A DNA stretch of 64,000 bases. Source: Rhyzopertha dominica (Eukaryota > Arthropoda > Insecta > Coleoptera > Bostrichidae). Under the pieces are notes generated by a model, which saw nothing but the letters and a program-made list of their open reading frames with translations, was not told the origin of the DNA and searched no databases. The translations under genes were made by a program, and so were the position numbers. Location of the stretch: contig QCXZ01000064.1 in the NCBI GenBank assembly GCA_025024175.1, positions 47,079,325-47,143,324 of the forward strand, given 5' to 3'. Shown here one piece after another: positions 12,048-24,278 of this stretch. Position 1 is the first letter of the stretch. Every line of letters begins with the position of its first letter.

Positions 12048-13504
12048 TATTTATAAAATAAAGTATCCAACCTTTACATTAGAAATAGCTGATTTTCCAA
12101 AGTCTGTTTGTATAAGTGCCTACCCCAGTATTAATTGCTGTGCGAGTTTAATAGTTACTTTCGTGTAGAAATGTTAAATTTTGATGCAGTTTTTTTTTCA
12201 AATTAAATTTTGTAATGCGTATAAAATAATCATGTCTGAGATAAGTGTTAGTGATCAGCGAATGTCCGAGCTCATACATTGTTTAAATTTCGTGTGAGAC
12301 GCGGGTGTACGTGCGTAAGTTGAGTAAAGAGAATTCCGGTCAGAAGGGGTGAGTGACCGTTAAGAACCCGTTGTTACCTTACCGTCATTTCCTTGTATTT
12401 TGGGGAGTCAAAATTGGGACATGCCGTAAAGTAATAAACTATTGTAGTAGGAATGTGTAAATAGTAGCAGGAAGTAGCTTTGGGTGAGCGAAAGTGAAAG
12501 TAAAGGGCGCGTGGCTGACTCGTGCCGTTTTGACTAAGGGTGGGTACACACCGGACGAGATGGTGTTATGCAAATTTGTTTTGGAGATTAGGAGATANTC
12601 AATCAGATGTATTAACAGGGTATCGAGTTATTCACGGGCACCTTTATAGTCTAGTCATCGCGTAGTGTCGATGAAAGGAGCTAAGGTCGGAGAGCTTACA
12701 GACGAAACACGGGGGTGTTTGATGTAAAGGAGAGTAAATGTCACTTAGTCCTTACATCGTCAATTCGCGCCTTTAGTTATGTAGCCGCGGTTAGGCCCGC
12801 GTATCGGTGATTTGAATAGTTTCGGAGGGAAGACGTTCCAGTATAAGACGTGGAGGCGCATTGGGATAGGTAGATTCCCTACTAAACATTTGAATTATTG
12901 ATTTGCGTTTGCGTTCTGGTGACCACAAGGGGGTGAATCTTTAGCAAATTCTATCATTTTGTATTGTATGTAGTGCTGCATGTGTTCACGGAAGGCTGAC
13001 CCGTTTATAAAATATCTTTATTTTACAGATTATAACATTGTTTATTGTTTATTTCTTTTTCCACTATTCAGACCTCCACCCATTCCAACCCGTTGACCAT
13101 ACCTCATTCGTATTTATGTCATGGAAATAATTTTATTTCAGGTTTATAATCATTCTTTACAGCTGTAGTTAGTAAGTTGCTTTCAGTACTCATTATAGTG
13201 TTTGCCTATTACTGTGTATTCACTGTGTCAGTTATTTCCGGGAGTGTGTGTCATTATTATACATATACAGTGTGTTTTGCTGTGTTTCACCTTACCTTAC
13301 ATCAAAAAGAAGAAATTTTACGACCCGAGGGCGGAGTAGAATTCTTCTGGGGAATAATTTTGCGTAATACATACGCATACCGGTGCAATCTTGCGCTTGA
13401 CGACTGGTTCAGTGAAGGTACCAGGCTTGCCCCGTCTTTAAGTTATAGTGGCACCCGTCGAATAAATTTTTAGAGGGATAAGTTCAAGGACTGGTCGGAA
13501 AGAG
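12048..13504 (+). other. retroelement untranslated leader
   Basis: About 1.5 kb between the primer-binding site and the first gag-like ATG. It has stop codons in all frames. A 98-codon open frame at 13177-13473 has no recognisable domain. No zinc-knuckle CCHC motif is visible. Confidence 0.5.
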
Positions 13505-13648
13505 ATGGGTCAACAAAACGTGCGATACCCAGACAACCCAACCCGTGCGGAAGAGCCCGTCGTCAACCACCAAGAAGCAATGGGTGCAGCGACTCCACCA
13601 GTTGGAGGTGTTGGAGCACCACAGCTTGATGAACTTAATTTCTAAATT
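13505..13648 (+). pseudogene. gag N-terminal stub
   Basis: ATG at 13505 opens a 47-codon frame beginning MGQQNVRYPDNPT, with a Gly at position 2 that could be a myristoylation-type start, and ending in a stop at 13646-13648. The protease frame overlaps it, shifted by one base, with no capsid or nucleocapsid sequence between. The most likely reading is that most of gag was lost and the start was fused out of frame to the protease. The gag identity rests on position and is inferred. Confidence 0.45.
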
Positions 13649-14564
13649 TCTCATAAATAATGTAGTAACTAGGTGGTTGATCGACAGCGGCGCAGCGGTA
13701 ACATTAATAAAGAAAAGAATTGCAGATTCCTTAAATTTTCGTCTACGACCGGAAAGAAATATCATACTTGCGGATGTTTCGGGAAAAGAGTTAGGCCAGT
13801 GGGGAACTACGAATGTCAAATTTCAATTGTTGGCAGATCGGGTGAATAGTGTAACGCAGGAGTGCGTAGTTTGCGGAGATAACCTACAGTTCCCTACCGA
13901 AGGCTTATTGGGTATGGATTTTATTCGGAAGTACCAACCGGTCCTGGACTTCGGGCAAAATTTTATGAGGATTGACGGCTGCCTACTTGTGTTAGAGGTC
14001 TATCAGACCGAGCCCGGCCGCCGAGGCACTGATAACGAGTTGCCAATCGCCGCCGTTGCCAGCATGCAGAGCAACGGGACGGGCTCACCTTCCATAGAGA
14101 GCGATGTGATCATCGAACAGGCAATAAATAGACCAGAGGATGTGCACGACACCCAGGAATCAGCAATAAAGCTACTAGCAAAACTTGACGAAGCATTGAC
14201 GGTACCGGCGTTTCAAGGTTGCGATCTCAGTGTCCCCTTCGATAGCGCGGTCGACGCGGACACTATGGTCGGACAACCGTTACCATTAGCGCCAGGGGTA
14301 TGCGTAGCGCCCNNTATCGTCTCCATACCAACACCAGATGCCGACAAAAGGGTTGTAACCGTGCGCATCTTAAATATTACACCAATACCACAGACCATAT
14401 CCAAAGAAACTCCAATTTTGAGACTGGTGAGTGCGGCCGAGCAAGGGACGACCAATGAGGGGAATAACTGTGTAGTATACCGGAGTGCGATGCCGAGGGC
14501 CCGACATGATAGCAATCCTCATTTGGACCAAAATGCGAGAAGTAACTTGGAGATGCTGAGATAA
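13590..14564 (+). pseudogene. retropepsin (protease) of a Ty3/gypsy-type retrotransposon, partial pol
   Basis: This aspartic protease matures Gag-Pol polyproteins. It shows WLIDSGAAVTLI with the active-site D-S-G, a flap-like central segment and LLGMDFIRKY, the usual second conserved block of Ty3/gypsy proteases. Downstream, the acidic linker and the block VTVRILNITPIPQTISKETP match the region that normally precedes reverse transcriptase. The frame then ends at 14564 without any RT motif. The open frame can be extended upstream from a GTG at 13545, but that part overlaps the gag stub. Two Ns lie at 14313-14314. Confidence 0.75.
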
Positions 14565-14677
14565 AAGTATATATATATAGTGATTAAGAGTATGGCAAGG
14601 CGCTGAAGAGCCACCAGTTAGTTTAGGCATAAGATTGACACCGGCGATAGCGCTCTAGTTGCCAAGAGTAGAAAGGT

Positions 14678-14830
14678 GTTGCGACATAATTACAGGAGAT
14701 ACATGGCAGCAGGCGGGTGAAGACGCACGTGAACCGCCTGAAGCTATGTTTGGCAATGGAGACTATTGGAGATGAGTTGGGGGAGCGTCCCATTCAAATA
14801 CAGGCTTGCACCAGAATGGAGTAGATTCGT
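14678..14830 (+). pseudogene. integrase C-terminal tail
   Basis: In one frame the sequence reads LQEIHGSRRVKTHVNRLKLC, the signature at the end of Ty3/gypsy integrases (HVNRLKP-like), with an in-frame stop just before it. It lies only about 110 bp after the protease block. RT, RNase H and the integrase core, normally some 2.5 kb, are therefore missing. This shows that the element is an internal-deletion derivative. Confidence 0.65.
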
Positions 14831-16309
14831 TGATATTTGAGAAGTTGGTATGAAGAATAATTTACATGTAGATAGAGTAGGTAGAATACAAGTAGACGAG
14901 ATCAAGAGCAATTCCCCACCTTAATCCTTCCCCATCACATATTCCCAGCCGCAACCAATTTGCCACTAGGAACTCCGAGCAGGGTAGTTCGCAGTGAGCC
15001 TCCACTATCCGGCCAAGGACCTCGGACAACATCTACACCTAGCCGGCCACTTTCGCAGTGTGGAAGACAGGTGTCTACTCTCCATACCACCGGGGGGAGC
15101 GGTACCTCATCGAGGGGGTCTACCAGGCCTAACGGGAGGTGTCACACGCGTAGCCAAGACCCTGTGGAGGACCAACCCTGGATCAGCCGATCGAGGATAT
15201 AAGGTGATTGTAGTCGATCGGATGAATTCCCCACCTGCCGCTCTTGGTTCTTATTTTCAGTTACACGATCGAGCCGTTAGGACGGATAGCGTCTACCAGC
15301 GACGAGGAGGTCCAGGACACCAGGAGTGGGCGTCCCAGAGCGACTTGGGGGATAACGGAAGCGCAGTGCTGGTAGGACATGGAGAAGATGGCGTTTCGCG
15401 TACGCGTTTAAGATGAATATTGTATANATATGGTAAACCTTCCAGGCGTATCAATTCAGCTCACTTCATTGATCCGTTTAAAGGGAAGAGGGATGTAGCA
15501 GAACGAATTAATTCCTGGAGGTCCTCAGATTTAGTCAGTCTTTTCTTTTGGAATTTGCTCGGTGCATGTAGTTGTCAAAGTTGAAATATAACATCCGCAT
15601 TGTGAGACGTTCGGAAAGAGTCATCTGCGCTACACATTTGGGTTTTTTGTCATATTCATGCAGTTTTGAAAAAGTACAGACCCTTTGCTATTGTGATTAA
15701 ATTGCAGTTGTGTAAAGTCCCCTTTGTCGTTAGAGAGAGCGTGACGAATTTTATGAGCTCCAAGCCGTGGACAGTTTCGTTCGCCTTCTAAGAACGGTCC
15801 CTGTAAAGGACCATGTGCGGGAACAAAGCAACGGACTTTTTATGGTTTCAAGATGCTAGGGCTAACTTTCGTGAACATCTAGTTAATATTGTAAAGATTC
15901 ATATTTTGATTCACTTTTTTTAATAGAGTCTTCTGCTAATCTCTTCCGAATCTAGCGAGAGCCGAGTCTGGCAATAATGTAAATTTGAAGGTAGTAGGTA
16001 CCTATGCGAGCTGTGTGGAAACGTACCTGAAAGGTTAATTCCGAATGCGTAATTAGAATTGTATAAGGTAGAGAACGCTGGAAATTACCGTGGTAGGTTT
16101 TCTAAGGTTTTCTTTCGCCGCCAACTGCGAGGGTAATTTCTAGAAGAGAGCGTTCAGAAGACCACGGAGCTAATAGTAAGGAATTAAAATTAAGATTAAA
16201 ATATTTTTAAATCAGTATTTTGACCCCTCAGAGTTAGGTGGCCCAAATTGCAATCTCGTAGAAAAGGAAAAATCTAAGGGATAGAACATTTTTAGTCGCT
16301 CGGGCGGGG
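14831..16309 (+). other. 3' internal region of the retroelement, no intact gene
   Basis: GC-richer sequence with open frames of 80 (14960-15202) and 140 codons (14994-15416) in different phases, rich in Ser, Pro, Arg and Gly. Neither shows a domain I recognise. They may be remnants of a pol tail or a third gene. The region ends in the purine tract before the right LTR. Confidence 0.4.
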
Positions 16310-17341
16310 TGTCACAGACCAATCGAGAGGGTTGCTCTGTACCACCCCCACTTGGAAATTTTGTGGACAAGTGTCAAATTGTTTAAGTGACTTAACCATT
16401 TTCGGCCTTAAAGTTAAGACACCTCCTATTTTTAAAGTTTATTTAAGCTCGAACGCTTCATTTCAAAATGAATTCTCTTCTTGCTCAACTTACGTGCGTG
16501 TTAGCTCATATTACAGCTGAATCAATTTCGCGAACGTTAAAGGTGTCTTAGTGTTATCGTGGTTTGGAGATAATCAGTCGGTTATTTGAAATCACTGCTT
16601 GATCCAGAATCCATGTAATTTGGAGTTTCAAAATTTAGTGTTATAAAGTCATCACGAAGAGGTGACCGTGCCCTTTTCGAGATTGAAGTTTGTGCCTTTA
16701 GTAGTTTTTTTAAACCAGTTAGTTAATTCACAGCTAAACCATTCAAAATTTAAGTGCTCATTGTAAATATTTGCTTTTGTTGACTTTTGTTCTGTTTTCT
16801 ATAATTTACCTAGTTTTATAAATACATTAGCTCCGAAACTTTGAAAGAGCATTTTTATTACGTTCATTCCCGACACATCCGGATGAAAGAGTGCGAAGTG
16901 ATAGTTTGGTGACATTTTATATAATTGGGATTACCAGAGCGCGGGCCCAGAGAGTCGACCAAAAGGTAGGTGATCCAATTAAGTAGTCTTGAGAAGATTG
17001 TGTCGCGATGTAAGTTTACGAGAATTTATGGGTTAGGATAACGCTGATCACTAATGTAGTTAGAATAACGTTGTGGGGTTTCGCTATCATTTTCTCCCGT
17101 TTAAATGGCGAAATCGTCACAATTATTGCAAGTGTTAATTGTTAAGTAAGTGATGAATTAGAGACGTCTTTCTGGCCAACTCTGACGTCGTGTGGAAGTA
17201 AATACTTTCGATATTAAAATCCTGTGCCAAATTGGCACTATTCCTCTTAAACCAGTACCAACGAACCCATTTGAGTAAATTCTGTCGTGTATATAAAAAT
17301 GCGCACCGTTACATTGGTGCCGAAAATAAAGTACTGTCACA
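16310..17341 (+). repeat. right (3') LTR, 1032 bp
   Basis: It begins TGTCACAGACC after CGGGCGGGG and ends ACTGTCACA, followed directly by ATAC, which also precedes the inverted LTR. It is nearly identical to the central LTR in the R-U5 half and differs from it at several sites in U3 (GAGATAATCAG versus GAGGAAATCAG, TTTGAAATC versus TTTCAAGTC, TTACGTTC versus TTAAGTTC). Confidence 0.85.
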
Positions 17342-17345
17342 ATAC

Positions 17346-18406
17346 TCAGCAACAAAATTCATCATTCAGTGACACAAATGTAGCAATATTTTGTATCCCT
17401 AGCGACCTTACCTAAATAGTGGTTTTGACACGCCTACATATCATAAGCCACCATTTAGTGAAAATACTAGGGCAATCGATATTTAGTGGCTGAGATCTCA
17501 CAGATCAAGCACATAAGCGTGGAATGGGTTGCGCAAAAAATGTCTTGCTTGACTGTTTTCATTACATGGCTCTGAGTCACAAAAAAACCGTGATATNAAA
17601 ATTAAAAGCCACGAAGACCTGNATTTTTTGGGAGGAGTAAAGATATGATGAAGTTTTAAAGTTGTAAACACGATTTCCAATTAAAAGAAAATTATCCCGT
17701 GCCTGTTCAGCAGCGCTTTATGTTTTTTGGATTATTGTAGCCAACAAATAAACAGCAAAAATATTCGTTCCACAAAATGTTGGCGGCATAACGAAACCGA
17801 CTGTTGATTTTAATTAGTTCTCTTACGATCTAAATGTGCCGTTCAGAGGAGACAGTGAAACGGTATACGTGAAAACGGCACATCAAACCCTATGCCAACA
17901 TCTGTAGTGCCAAAGCGTTGTTTTCACTAGTCCTCAAAAGTCGGAGTTAAATAAACAGGGTGATGCTCCCTCCATTTTCCAGAGCCGGCATTACAGGGAT
18001 CCCACTTAAATTTTCTTTGGTCGGTTGAAAAAGCGCCTGTTTAATGAGAGAAAACACGTGTAGTCACTTTGTTACATGGCCCGATGGCCCTGCGTTTGAT
18101 GCTTCATGAATTTTAATGGTGGTGGCTGGGGAATGGATGCTCTCCCTTCATATAAAACTATCGGGGAAGATGCTCGGACGCAAAAAGCGAGCTTAGCGGT
18201 TGCTGGTGGAAGGGGAAATGGAAGCGTAGTTAGAGCGCTACAACAGCAACGTGGAAGGAGAAAGGTCGAATAAAAAGCTTATTTCCTGGTATGTGAACCG
18301 GGTTTCCGTCTTAAATTTTATCATAAACCTCGTCTATCCCTGTTTGTTCCCCATTTTCTAAAAAAGACAAATAGGTATTGCCTGAATTCAATTATTATAT
18401 TTTAAG
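17346..18406. other. no gene recognised
   Basis: AT-rich sequence with two Ns near 17597 and 17622. No convincing coding exon, repeat end or RNA gene was seen. Confidence 0.4.
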
Positions 18407-19614
18407 CAGGGCCCTACCGAAACCTATTACTTTGGGGGGGGGGTAGGAAGTAGGAAAAAGCCAACTCAAAAACAAAAAAAAATAGTTACTTTAGACCACT
18501 AGAATACCGAATAGCATAGACATTCTAAAAAGGAAAGGAAGTAATGAAAATATATAAAAAATACATACGGGTTATGTTACGACCAGTTTCCTATTAGACG
18601 TTTATAGGGCAGCGGCCAGAGTAGAATTATGAAATTCTGCAGTATCAAGTTTTCGAATGTGATCTTTTTAATGAAAATAATTCAAGTGCGGCTTTATGTA
18701 ACACATGATATATTTTGATAAATCAATTACTAATTATTACAGCCAGTCTTCTGTATTTTAACTGTAGCTCAAAATCTAATGAAATGGGAAAAATTCATTT
18801 GAATTGTTATATCCTGTTCACTTTTAATACTTATATATGAGAGAATTAAATTGATTATTTCCCATGCTAGTTCGCAACATATTTTTTTACAATTTTGTAA
18901 CATTTTCCTCGATGTACAAGGTATTTGTAAAAAATGTACTAGATATCTGTAATATATGTACTAGATTGTGGATTCCTATCTGACGCTAATGTCGTAAAAC
19001 AAAAAAAGCTTGTTTTTATAAAAAAACTTTGTGGGCGACATAAAATTATACTCCTCGAGTAAAATGCAACTTTCTGTAAGATGCAACCAAAAACGGTGCA
19101 ACGTAGACCAGAGAGTATAATGGGGCTGTTCGTTGGGCTACCAACAGATGTTGTCCATGTTGTCATGTTATTAACATTGGCAAAATATTGAAATACATTA
19201 TGAGTCATGCGCTTATATTCATTGTTGAAAATTGTTGCTAATTTTTTAGGATACCAATAAAAAATTATTCTAAGAAGTGTACTAGATTTTAAAATAATGT
19301 ACTAGTGTACCAGACTGGCAATACTGGTGCCTGCCGAACCACAGTCGATCATCGTCATCTGATGAGAAGACGCGAGGTTGTGAAAGCTGCAACTAACAAG
19401 TAACGACTGCTACTACTCGAGAAATTATTCGCGGATGCCGTGTGGAAACTAACATTATTTTTATACCACCTTCTTGATTTAACCTTAATTATATATTGTT
19501 TTTTTAACAAATTTGACTAACCTATTTTGGAGCCAACTGCGGCAGTTTTTAACCAACTGTCAGGGTATTGAAGGGGTAGGCTACCCCCCCTACCCCCCTA
19601 TGGGCCCGGCCCTG
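18407..19614. mobile_element. possible hAT relic
   Basis: The left edge CAGGGCCCTACC and the right edge GGGCCCGGCCCTG share the CAGGGCC terminus of some hAT elements, and both ends carry long G or C runs (18435-18445, 19583-19600). AGTACATT/TGTACTAG motifs recur inside. The 8 bases outside the two ends do not match, so no target-site duplication supports the boundaries. The 89-codon minus-strand frame at 18939-19208 is not recognisable. Confidence 0.4.
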
Positions 19615-20091
19615 GTGGCGGGTCAGTTATTATTTCCGTGAACTGCCTGACGTCCTCAAATGTAGCCTTATTAATTCGTTCATCTCTTTTTCAAAAGATC
19701 TCCCCATTTCTTGTCCATACATTTATGTGGCCAAATGCAATAATTGCAGCTTTGTGTGCCGCATGCCTCAACTTAGTAAGGTTCTCACTAATTATTATTA
19801 TGCTGTTTTTAATTTGCGATCAGATTTCTTTCGAATGCGATGCATTCTTTCGAGATAGTTCTTATCTATTGGATTTCCAAGTTAATCTCTTACGATGGTC
19901 AAAATCAGGCTGTCAGTATCCTCATTCTGTGTTTTTGGCATGCCAATACATCTTAGATTATTACAACGCATGTACTGCTCCAAATGATGAATACGTTCTT
20001 TCATACGAGTATATATCGTAAAACCCAACTGTTACCATTTGAGTGTCATTGAGGATGTTAGTGCCGTTATCCAGAACATGTTTTAGGTATC
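19615..20091. other. unassigned open-frame region upstream of a hammerhead-like motif
   Basis: A 127-codon open frame (19638-20021, plus) ends shortly before the hammerhead-like core at 20092. Its composition (many Leu, Ile, Ser, Cys) gives no clear domain. It could be decayed Penelope-like element sequence, judged by position only. Confidence 0.3.
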
Positions 20092-20121
20092 CTGATGAAG
20101 GAGTAAATATCTCTCCGAAAG
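20092..20121 (+). ncRNA. hammerhead-ribozyme-like core
   Basis: CTGATGA (20092-20098) is followed by a hairpin with GGAG pairing to CTCC, then GAAAG (20117-20121). This is the conserved order of the hammerhead catalytic core. Penelope-like retroelements are known to carry such motifs in their pseudo-LTRs. Stem III, the cleavage triplet and stem I were not resolved by eye, so activity is unknown. Confidence 0.5.
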
Positions 20122-22107
20122 CTTGACACTCAAAACGGTACTCTTTATGCTTTATTTACAGATCATCCCGATTATATTTCCTACCATTTTTGCATTTATT
20201 AATTTTGATATTATCGTGATTAATTGCAGGACTACAATTATGAAACATCGCTTCTTATCTGGTTGTTTTTTACAATAAATTAATTTGGAGATCGATACTT
20301 CATTTGGTTCGTTTATCTCCTGCGATTACTGAAAGCACTTTCAGGTTGTTAGTTGAATCAAGGATCAAACATCTATAAGCAAGTTCTTAATTGACGTCCT
20401 CTTTAAAATGCAAATGTAGGATGTAGACATAGCGATAGTTACCTAACTAAAGCAAGTACTTAAACCAAACTTCAGTTTAGCCTCCAGGTGTGAACTCCAT
20501 CGATACTACGCTGTAGTGAAGCGAGATAAAAGCACCCCCTTCGAGTTGGGTAAAGACAAACAGATTCATTCCGCCCACAGCCACCGCAGAATCGCGGTGC
20601 TGTCGTCTGCATAAACAGAACGAACGTTAAGCTAATTTAAAAGTGCTTTTGGGTTTAAATTTTGTTCTGTGTTTTCGCATGATTGATCGGAGGCGATGAG
20701 TACCTAAAATTAATAATGTAGTATTATAAGGCCTTGCCTTCTCATCAAAACAAGCGTTTATAAACAGTAGATAGTGTTTATAATGAACAATATTAATAAC
20801 TCCGCCACTGCGAAAAAAAAGTTGATAGTAAAACCAAAATTCAGGTAAAGGATGAAGTCTACTATGTTTCGTTAGCAATTGCAACTGACATCTTCAGTGG
20901 CTGACGCGTGGGTGAAGGCTGTACGTAGGACTATCGGCAGCGACTTAAAGCCCTTGAAGTACTAAAAGTTGGTAAAAAGCGGTAGTACTGGCAATCTTGC
21001 TTTCAGGTTAGGTTCTCGTAATACAGTATTTTGTAATAGGGCTTATTTAAAATTTAAAAACAAAAAAGTCTTTTATATAATAATAATAATAATAAATGCA
21101 TTTATACTGAATACTTAATAATATAACCAGAACGGAAAAAAATAAATACATATTTATTTTTGCAAAAATGGTTGCCATCAGAGTTGAGGGATAAAGAATC
21201 CGTCAACTGTGTTCTTCCTTGCAACCAAATATACGAGGGCATAAATAAACAAACGTCCTGACTACTGAGTACTAGGTAAATCAAGAAGTAGTTGGTGCTA
21301 ACAAATAAATAACTAAAGTATTAAATATTATATGGTTTGAGGTTAAATTGACCACCGAGAAAAAAATCACGAACATTGCGTAGCGAGTAAGAAGTTTATA
21401 ATTTTAGGGGCAATGTAAGAAAAACAATTTAGAAATTGCGAAGTTCTATATTGCGGGACAAATTCCACGTTAATGGGCCCTATATTTAGATCACGTACTT
21501 TGAATCTTTTTATAATTTTTTTACAAGGTATAGCGGTTTTTCATTTTTTAGTAATTTAATAAGACATAGATTGCAATAATGAAGAAAATTACGTTCCCTC
21601 GTATTCAGCCAACCCAGTTCCTTTATCTTCTCCAAAACATGATCCCGCCGTCGCAAGACATAGACGAACCTAACGCAAGTTTTGCAAGCGCTGTAAACGT
21701 TGACTATCATAGAGAGTCGACGCAGGTCCATAAACAACAACACCGTAGTTTAAACACGACAAAACTAAATAATTACATAAGGTTACCTTAGAATTGAAAG
21801 TCCAATATATTGCGACTATTATATAACAACTTCAAATTTGATATGGATCTTTTAACAATATAATCTTTAGGCAGATATAATTGGGTGTGTTTACTAGTTA
21901 TAAAATATAAACTTTTATTCATTAAAAAAGAGTACTTAATTAATTAAGTGTGTATCTGTATCCATAAAGCGGCAAAAATTTTTTTAACCAAAATAAATTG
22001 TTTACAACTTCTTAGTGCGCAACGTGGCCACAACGCAGTTTTAAGCCACGCTCAGATCGACTAGGACTGGCTGTGACGTATCACCCGATTTAACAAGTGG
22101 CGTCTGC
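20122..22107. other. no gene recognised
   Basis: AT-rich sequence with a short AAT run near 21080. Open frames are under 90 codons and unrecognised. Confidence 0.4.
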
Positions 22108-23153
22108 TAGAGGTGGTAAAAATCAGTATTTTTCGATAACAGGTAGTTTCGGAACTGGTAGAACTTAATACCTGTTCTAAATACCTGTTATAAAATAATA
22201 GATATAGTCTTCGATCTGATTCTCCTTTAATAACCAAATAACCGTATCTGCTAAGGAATAAGAATAACCGACAAATGTTGAACTACAGAAAAGCGGTTTA
22301 AGTACATTGTACTTTGATTGATTGACACTGAGGCTGGGACATACATGCAGTATGCTGACATAAGGTGGTGATTTTCCAAATCGTAGTATACTACCAAAAC
22401 CACTCTGCAACTTTTACAATAAATTATAAATGTCAAATATTAGTTGTAATATCAATCGCCTGCAAAAATGCAAACGCTTTTGTTTGATAGCTGGCATCGG
22501 TATTTTTTAAATTAGGTTGTTTTATTAGGTATCGTTATGACTCTGATGTTCTGACAAGAGCAAGTTTTTTCGCTCATCAAAATAAATAAAACACCATCCC
22601 GAAAGTTTTTAATTTTAGTTTTTTATTTGCTTATCACAATATGTACCTAGTTACTGTTTATTATATCATAAGAAAGAAAATTGAAAATGTTTTCAAGGTT
22701 TATTCTGGTATATGCAACATTATTTAACATTAGACTATACAATTCACAGCTAAGCTAATGCTAAAAACATTACTTTGTTCGTTAATAGCGAATGATTTGT
22801 TCAATGTGTGTGGTTCTATACTGAACGTTCAGAAACTGCATAATGTGCTAACGACGCTAACAGGGTACGTATTAACACAGACAGGTATCAGATATCAGAA
22901 CGCCAAACGCTACTCTTGCATAGACGACATAAAATAATAGGTATCCCCACCACTCAACAATAAGCCGGGTAGTACAGATCCTGGCCGCTGCTTTCGTGTA
23001 TATAGGTAATATAACATATATGATATTCGGCAACCAATGCGCAATACAAGTATCTGCCGAACCTAGTATTCAGACAATCCATACCTGTTACCTAGAACTG
23101 CTTGCTGATACCTGTTACCATATAACAGGTCCAGTATCTGCTTACCACCTCTA
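22108..23153. mobile_element. non-autonomous hAT element, 1046 bp, 8-bp target duplication
   Basis: The ends are TAGAGGTGGTAA and its inverse TTACCACCTCTA. Both sides carry the identical 8 bases GCGTCTGC (22100-22107 and 23154-23161), the hallmark duplication size of hAT transposons. Near both ends the motif ACCTGTTA and its inverse recur many times, as expected of subterminal transposase-binding repeats. No transposase is present, so mobility would depend on an autonomous relative elsewhere. Confidence 0.88.
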
Positions 23154-23161
23154 GCGTCTGC

Positions 23162-24278
23162 TACTTTCCGTATTTCGTTTGCGTTATTGGTTATGTTTGA
23201 GAGTGTTTCTGTTTGTTTTTTTTTTAATATAAATTCAACAATATATCGTCGAAATGCTTTGTTAAAGCGTCTTCGAACAATTTGCCGGCTGTAGATATAT
23301 TTATAGTCACAGAATTTATCAAGAACGACCCACGTTTTAATGCTGCCGAAATCAAAGGCGCTAAAGCAGCAGTATAAGTAATTAATAAAGCAGCTTAATC
23401 TGCTATTTAATACATTATGGATCATTGATATTTTGAACGAAATGCATCTTTTTTATGGTGCAAGTCGTGAGCAACACGGAGATGCAGCTATAGGTTATTT
23501 TCAGGTGAAGCGAGAAGGGCCCATATATCTACTGCAGTCCAAGATATGCTCGGAACACAAAATTCGTGCAAAAAATTATGCAGTTACTCTAAGTCTCACA
23601 GCAGTAAAATGTAGATTTGTCTTGGTCATGCCCCTTTTGGCTGCTTTAAACCATTAAACCATCTCCGTTTGCGTTCGTAGTCTCCGGGTAGCCGGGTACA
23701 CTTACGAATATTTTGTTGAGACTATTGACGGATGTATTTGAAATTTGAACACTGGCACAAAGCACCGTCTGCTGTTAGCTCCTGGTTTGCACATGCTTAA
23801 ACATTCTCAGTTGATAGGAGGAGTCCGTTAAAAGCAAGAAAACAACTCGTTTCACTCGGCACAAGCAAAGGCACGTAGGTAACATAACCTATATTCTTTG
23901 TTTACATCGGGTGCTATGTCACACCGTCTCCATCCCGGGACAATGCGTTTGTGTGGTCAATTTTTATGTTTGAACTTCAGAACGGTTTTTTTTTCGAAAA
24001 CTGGTGCTAGAAAAATTTTTAAAATTTTTAGGACGTAACAAGGGTGCTCCAAATATTCACATGGCATGATTTCTAAAAAATGTGAAAACACCCAATTGCT
24101 GTCATTTATTACACTGAGGTTTCTAGCACTGGTTACAAAGGAAGCATTTTTACTCACTACAATCTTTTTAAATCTTGAAATTTATTTGCTCGATCACAGT
24201 GTAACTATTAAATAAAATGACTAAATTCATTAGCATTCAGAATCAATGAATGCTTACTCACTACCTCATAAGATGATT
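23162..24278. other. no gene recognised
   Basis: Short unrecognised open frames only. The 120-codon minus frame at 23063-23425 starts inside or overlaps the hAT right end and is not credible. Confidence 0.4.

Larger units (their letters stand above)
9654..17345 (+). mobile_element. Ty3/gypsy-type composite: inverted LTR + palindromic joint + LTR-internal-LTR
   Basis: From left to right: a reversed LTR (9658-10688), 107 bp of reversed internal sequence, a perfect turning point at 10795/10796, the same 107 bp forward, a forward LTR (10903-11935), 4.4 kb of internal sequence and a second forward LTR (16310-17341). Both outer edges are U5-type LTR ends (TGTAACAG inverted on the left, CTGTCACA on the right). 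Each is bordered by the same 4 bases, ATAC (9654-9657 and 17342-17345). This suggests that the whole structure entered the genome as one unit. Internal coding capacity is reduced to a gag start, a protease and an integrase tail. Confidence 0.8.

Noticed and set aside
15000..15416. 140-codon frame in the retroelement 3' region, considered as an envelope or accessory gene
   Set aside because: No signal peptide, transmembrane segment or known motif; Gly/Arg-rich composition suggests a shifted reading of decayed sequence.
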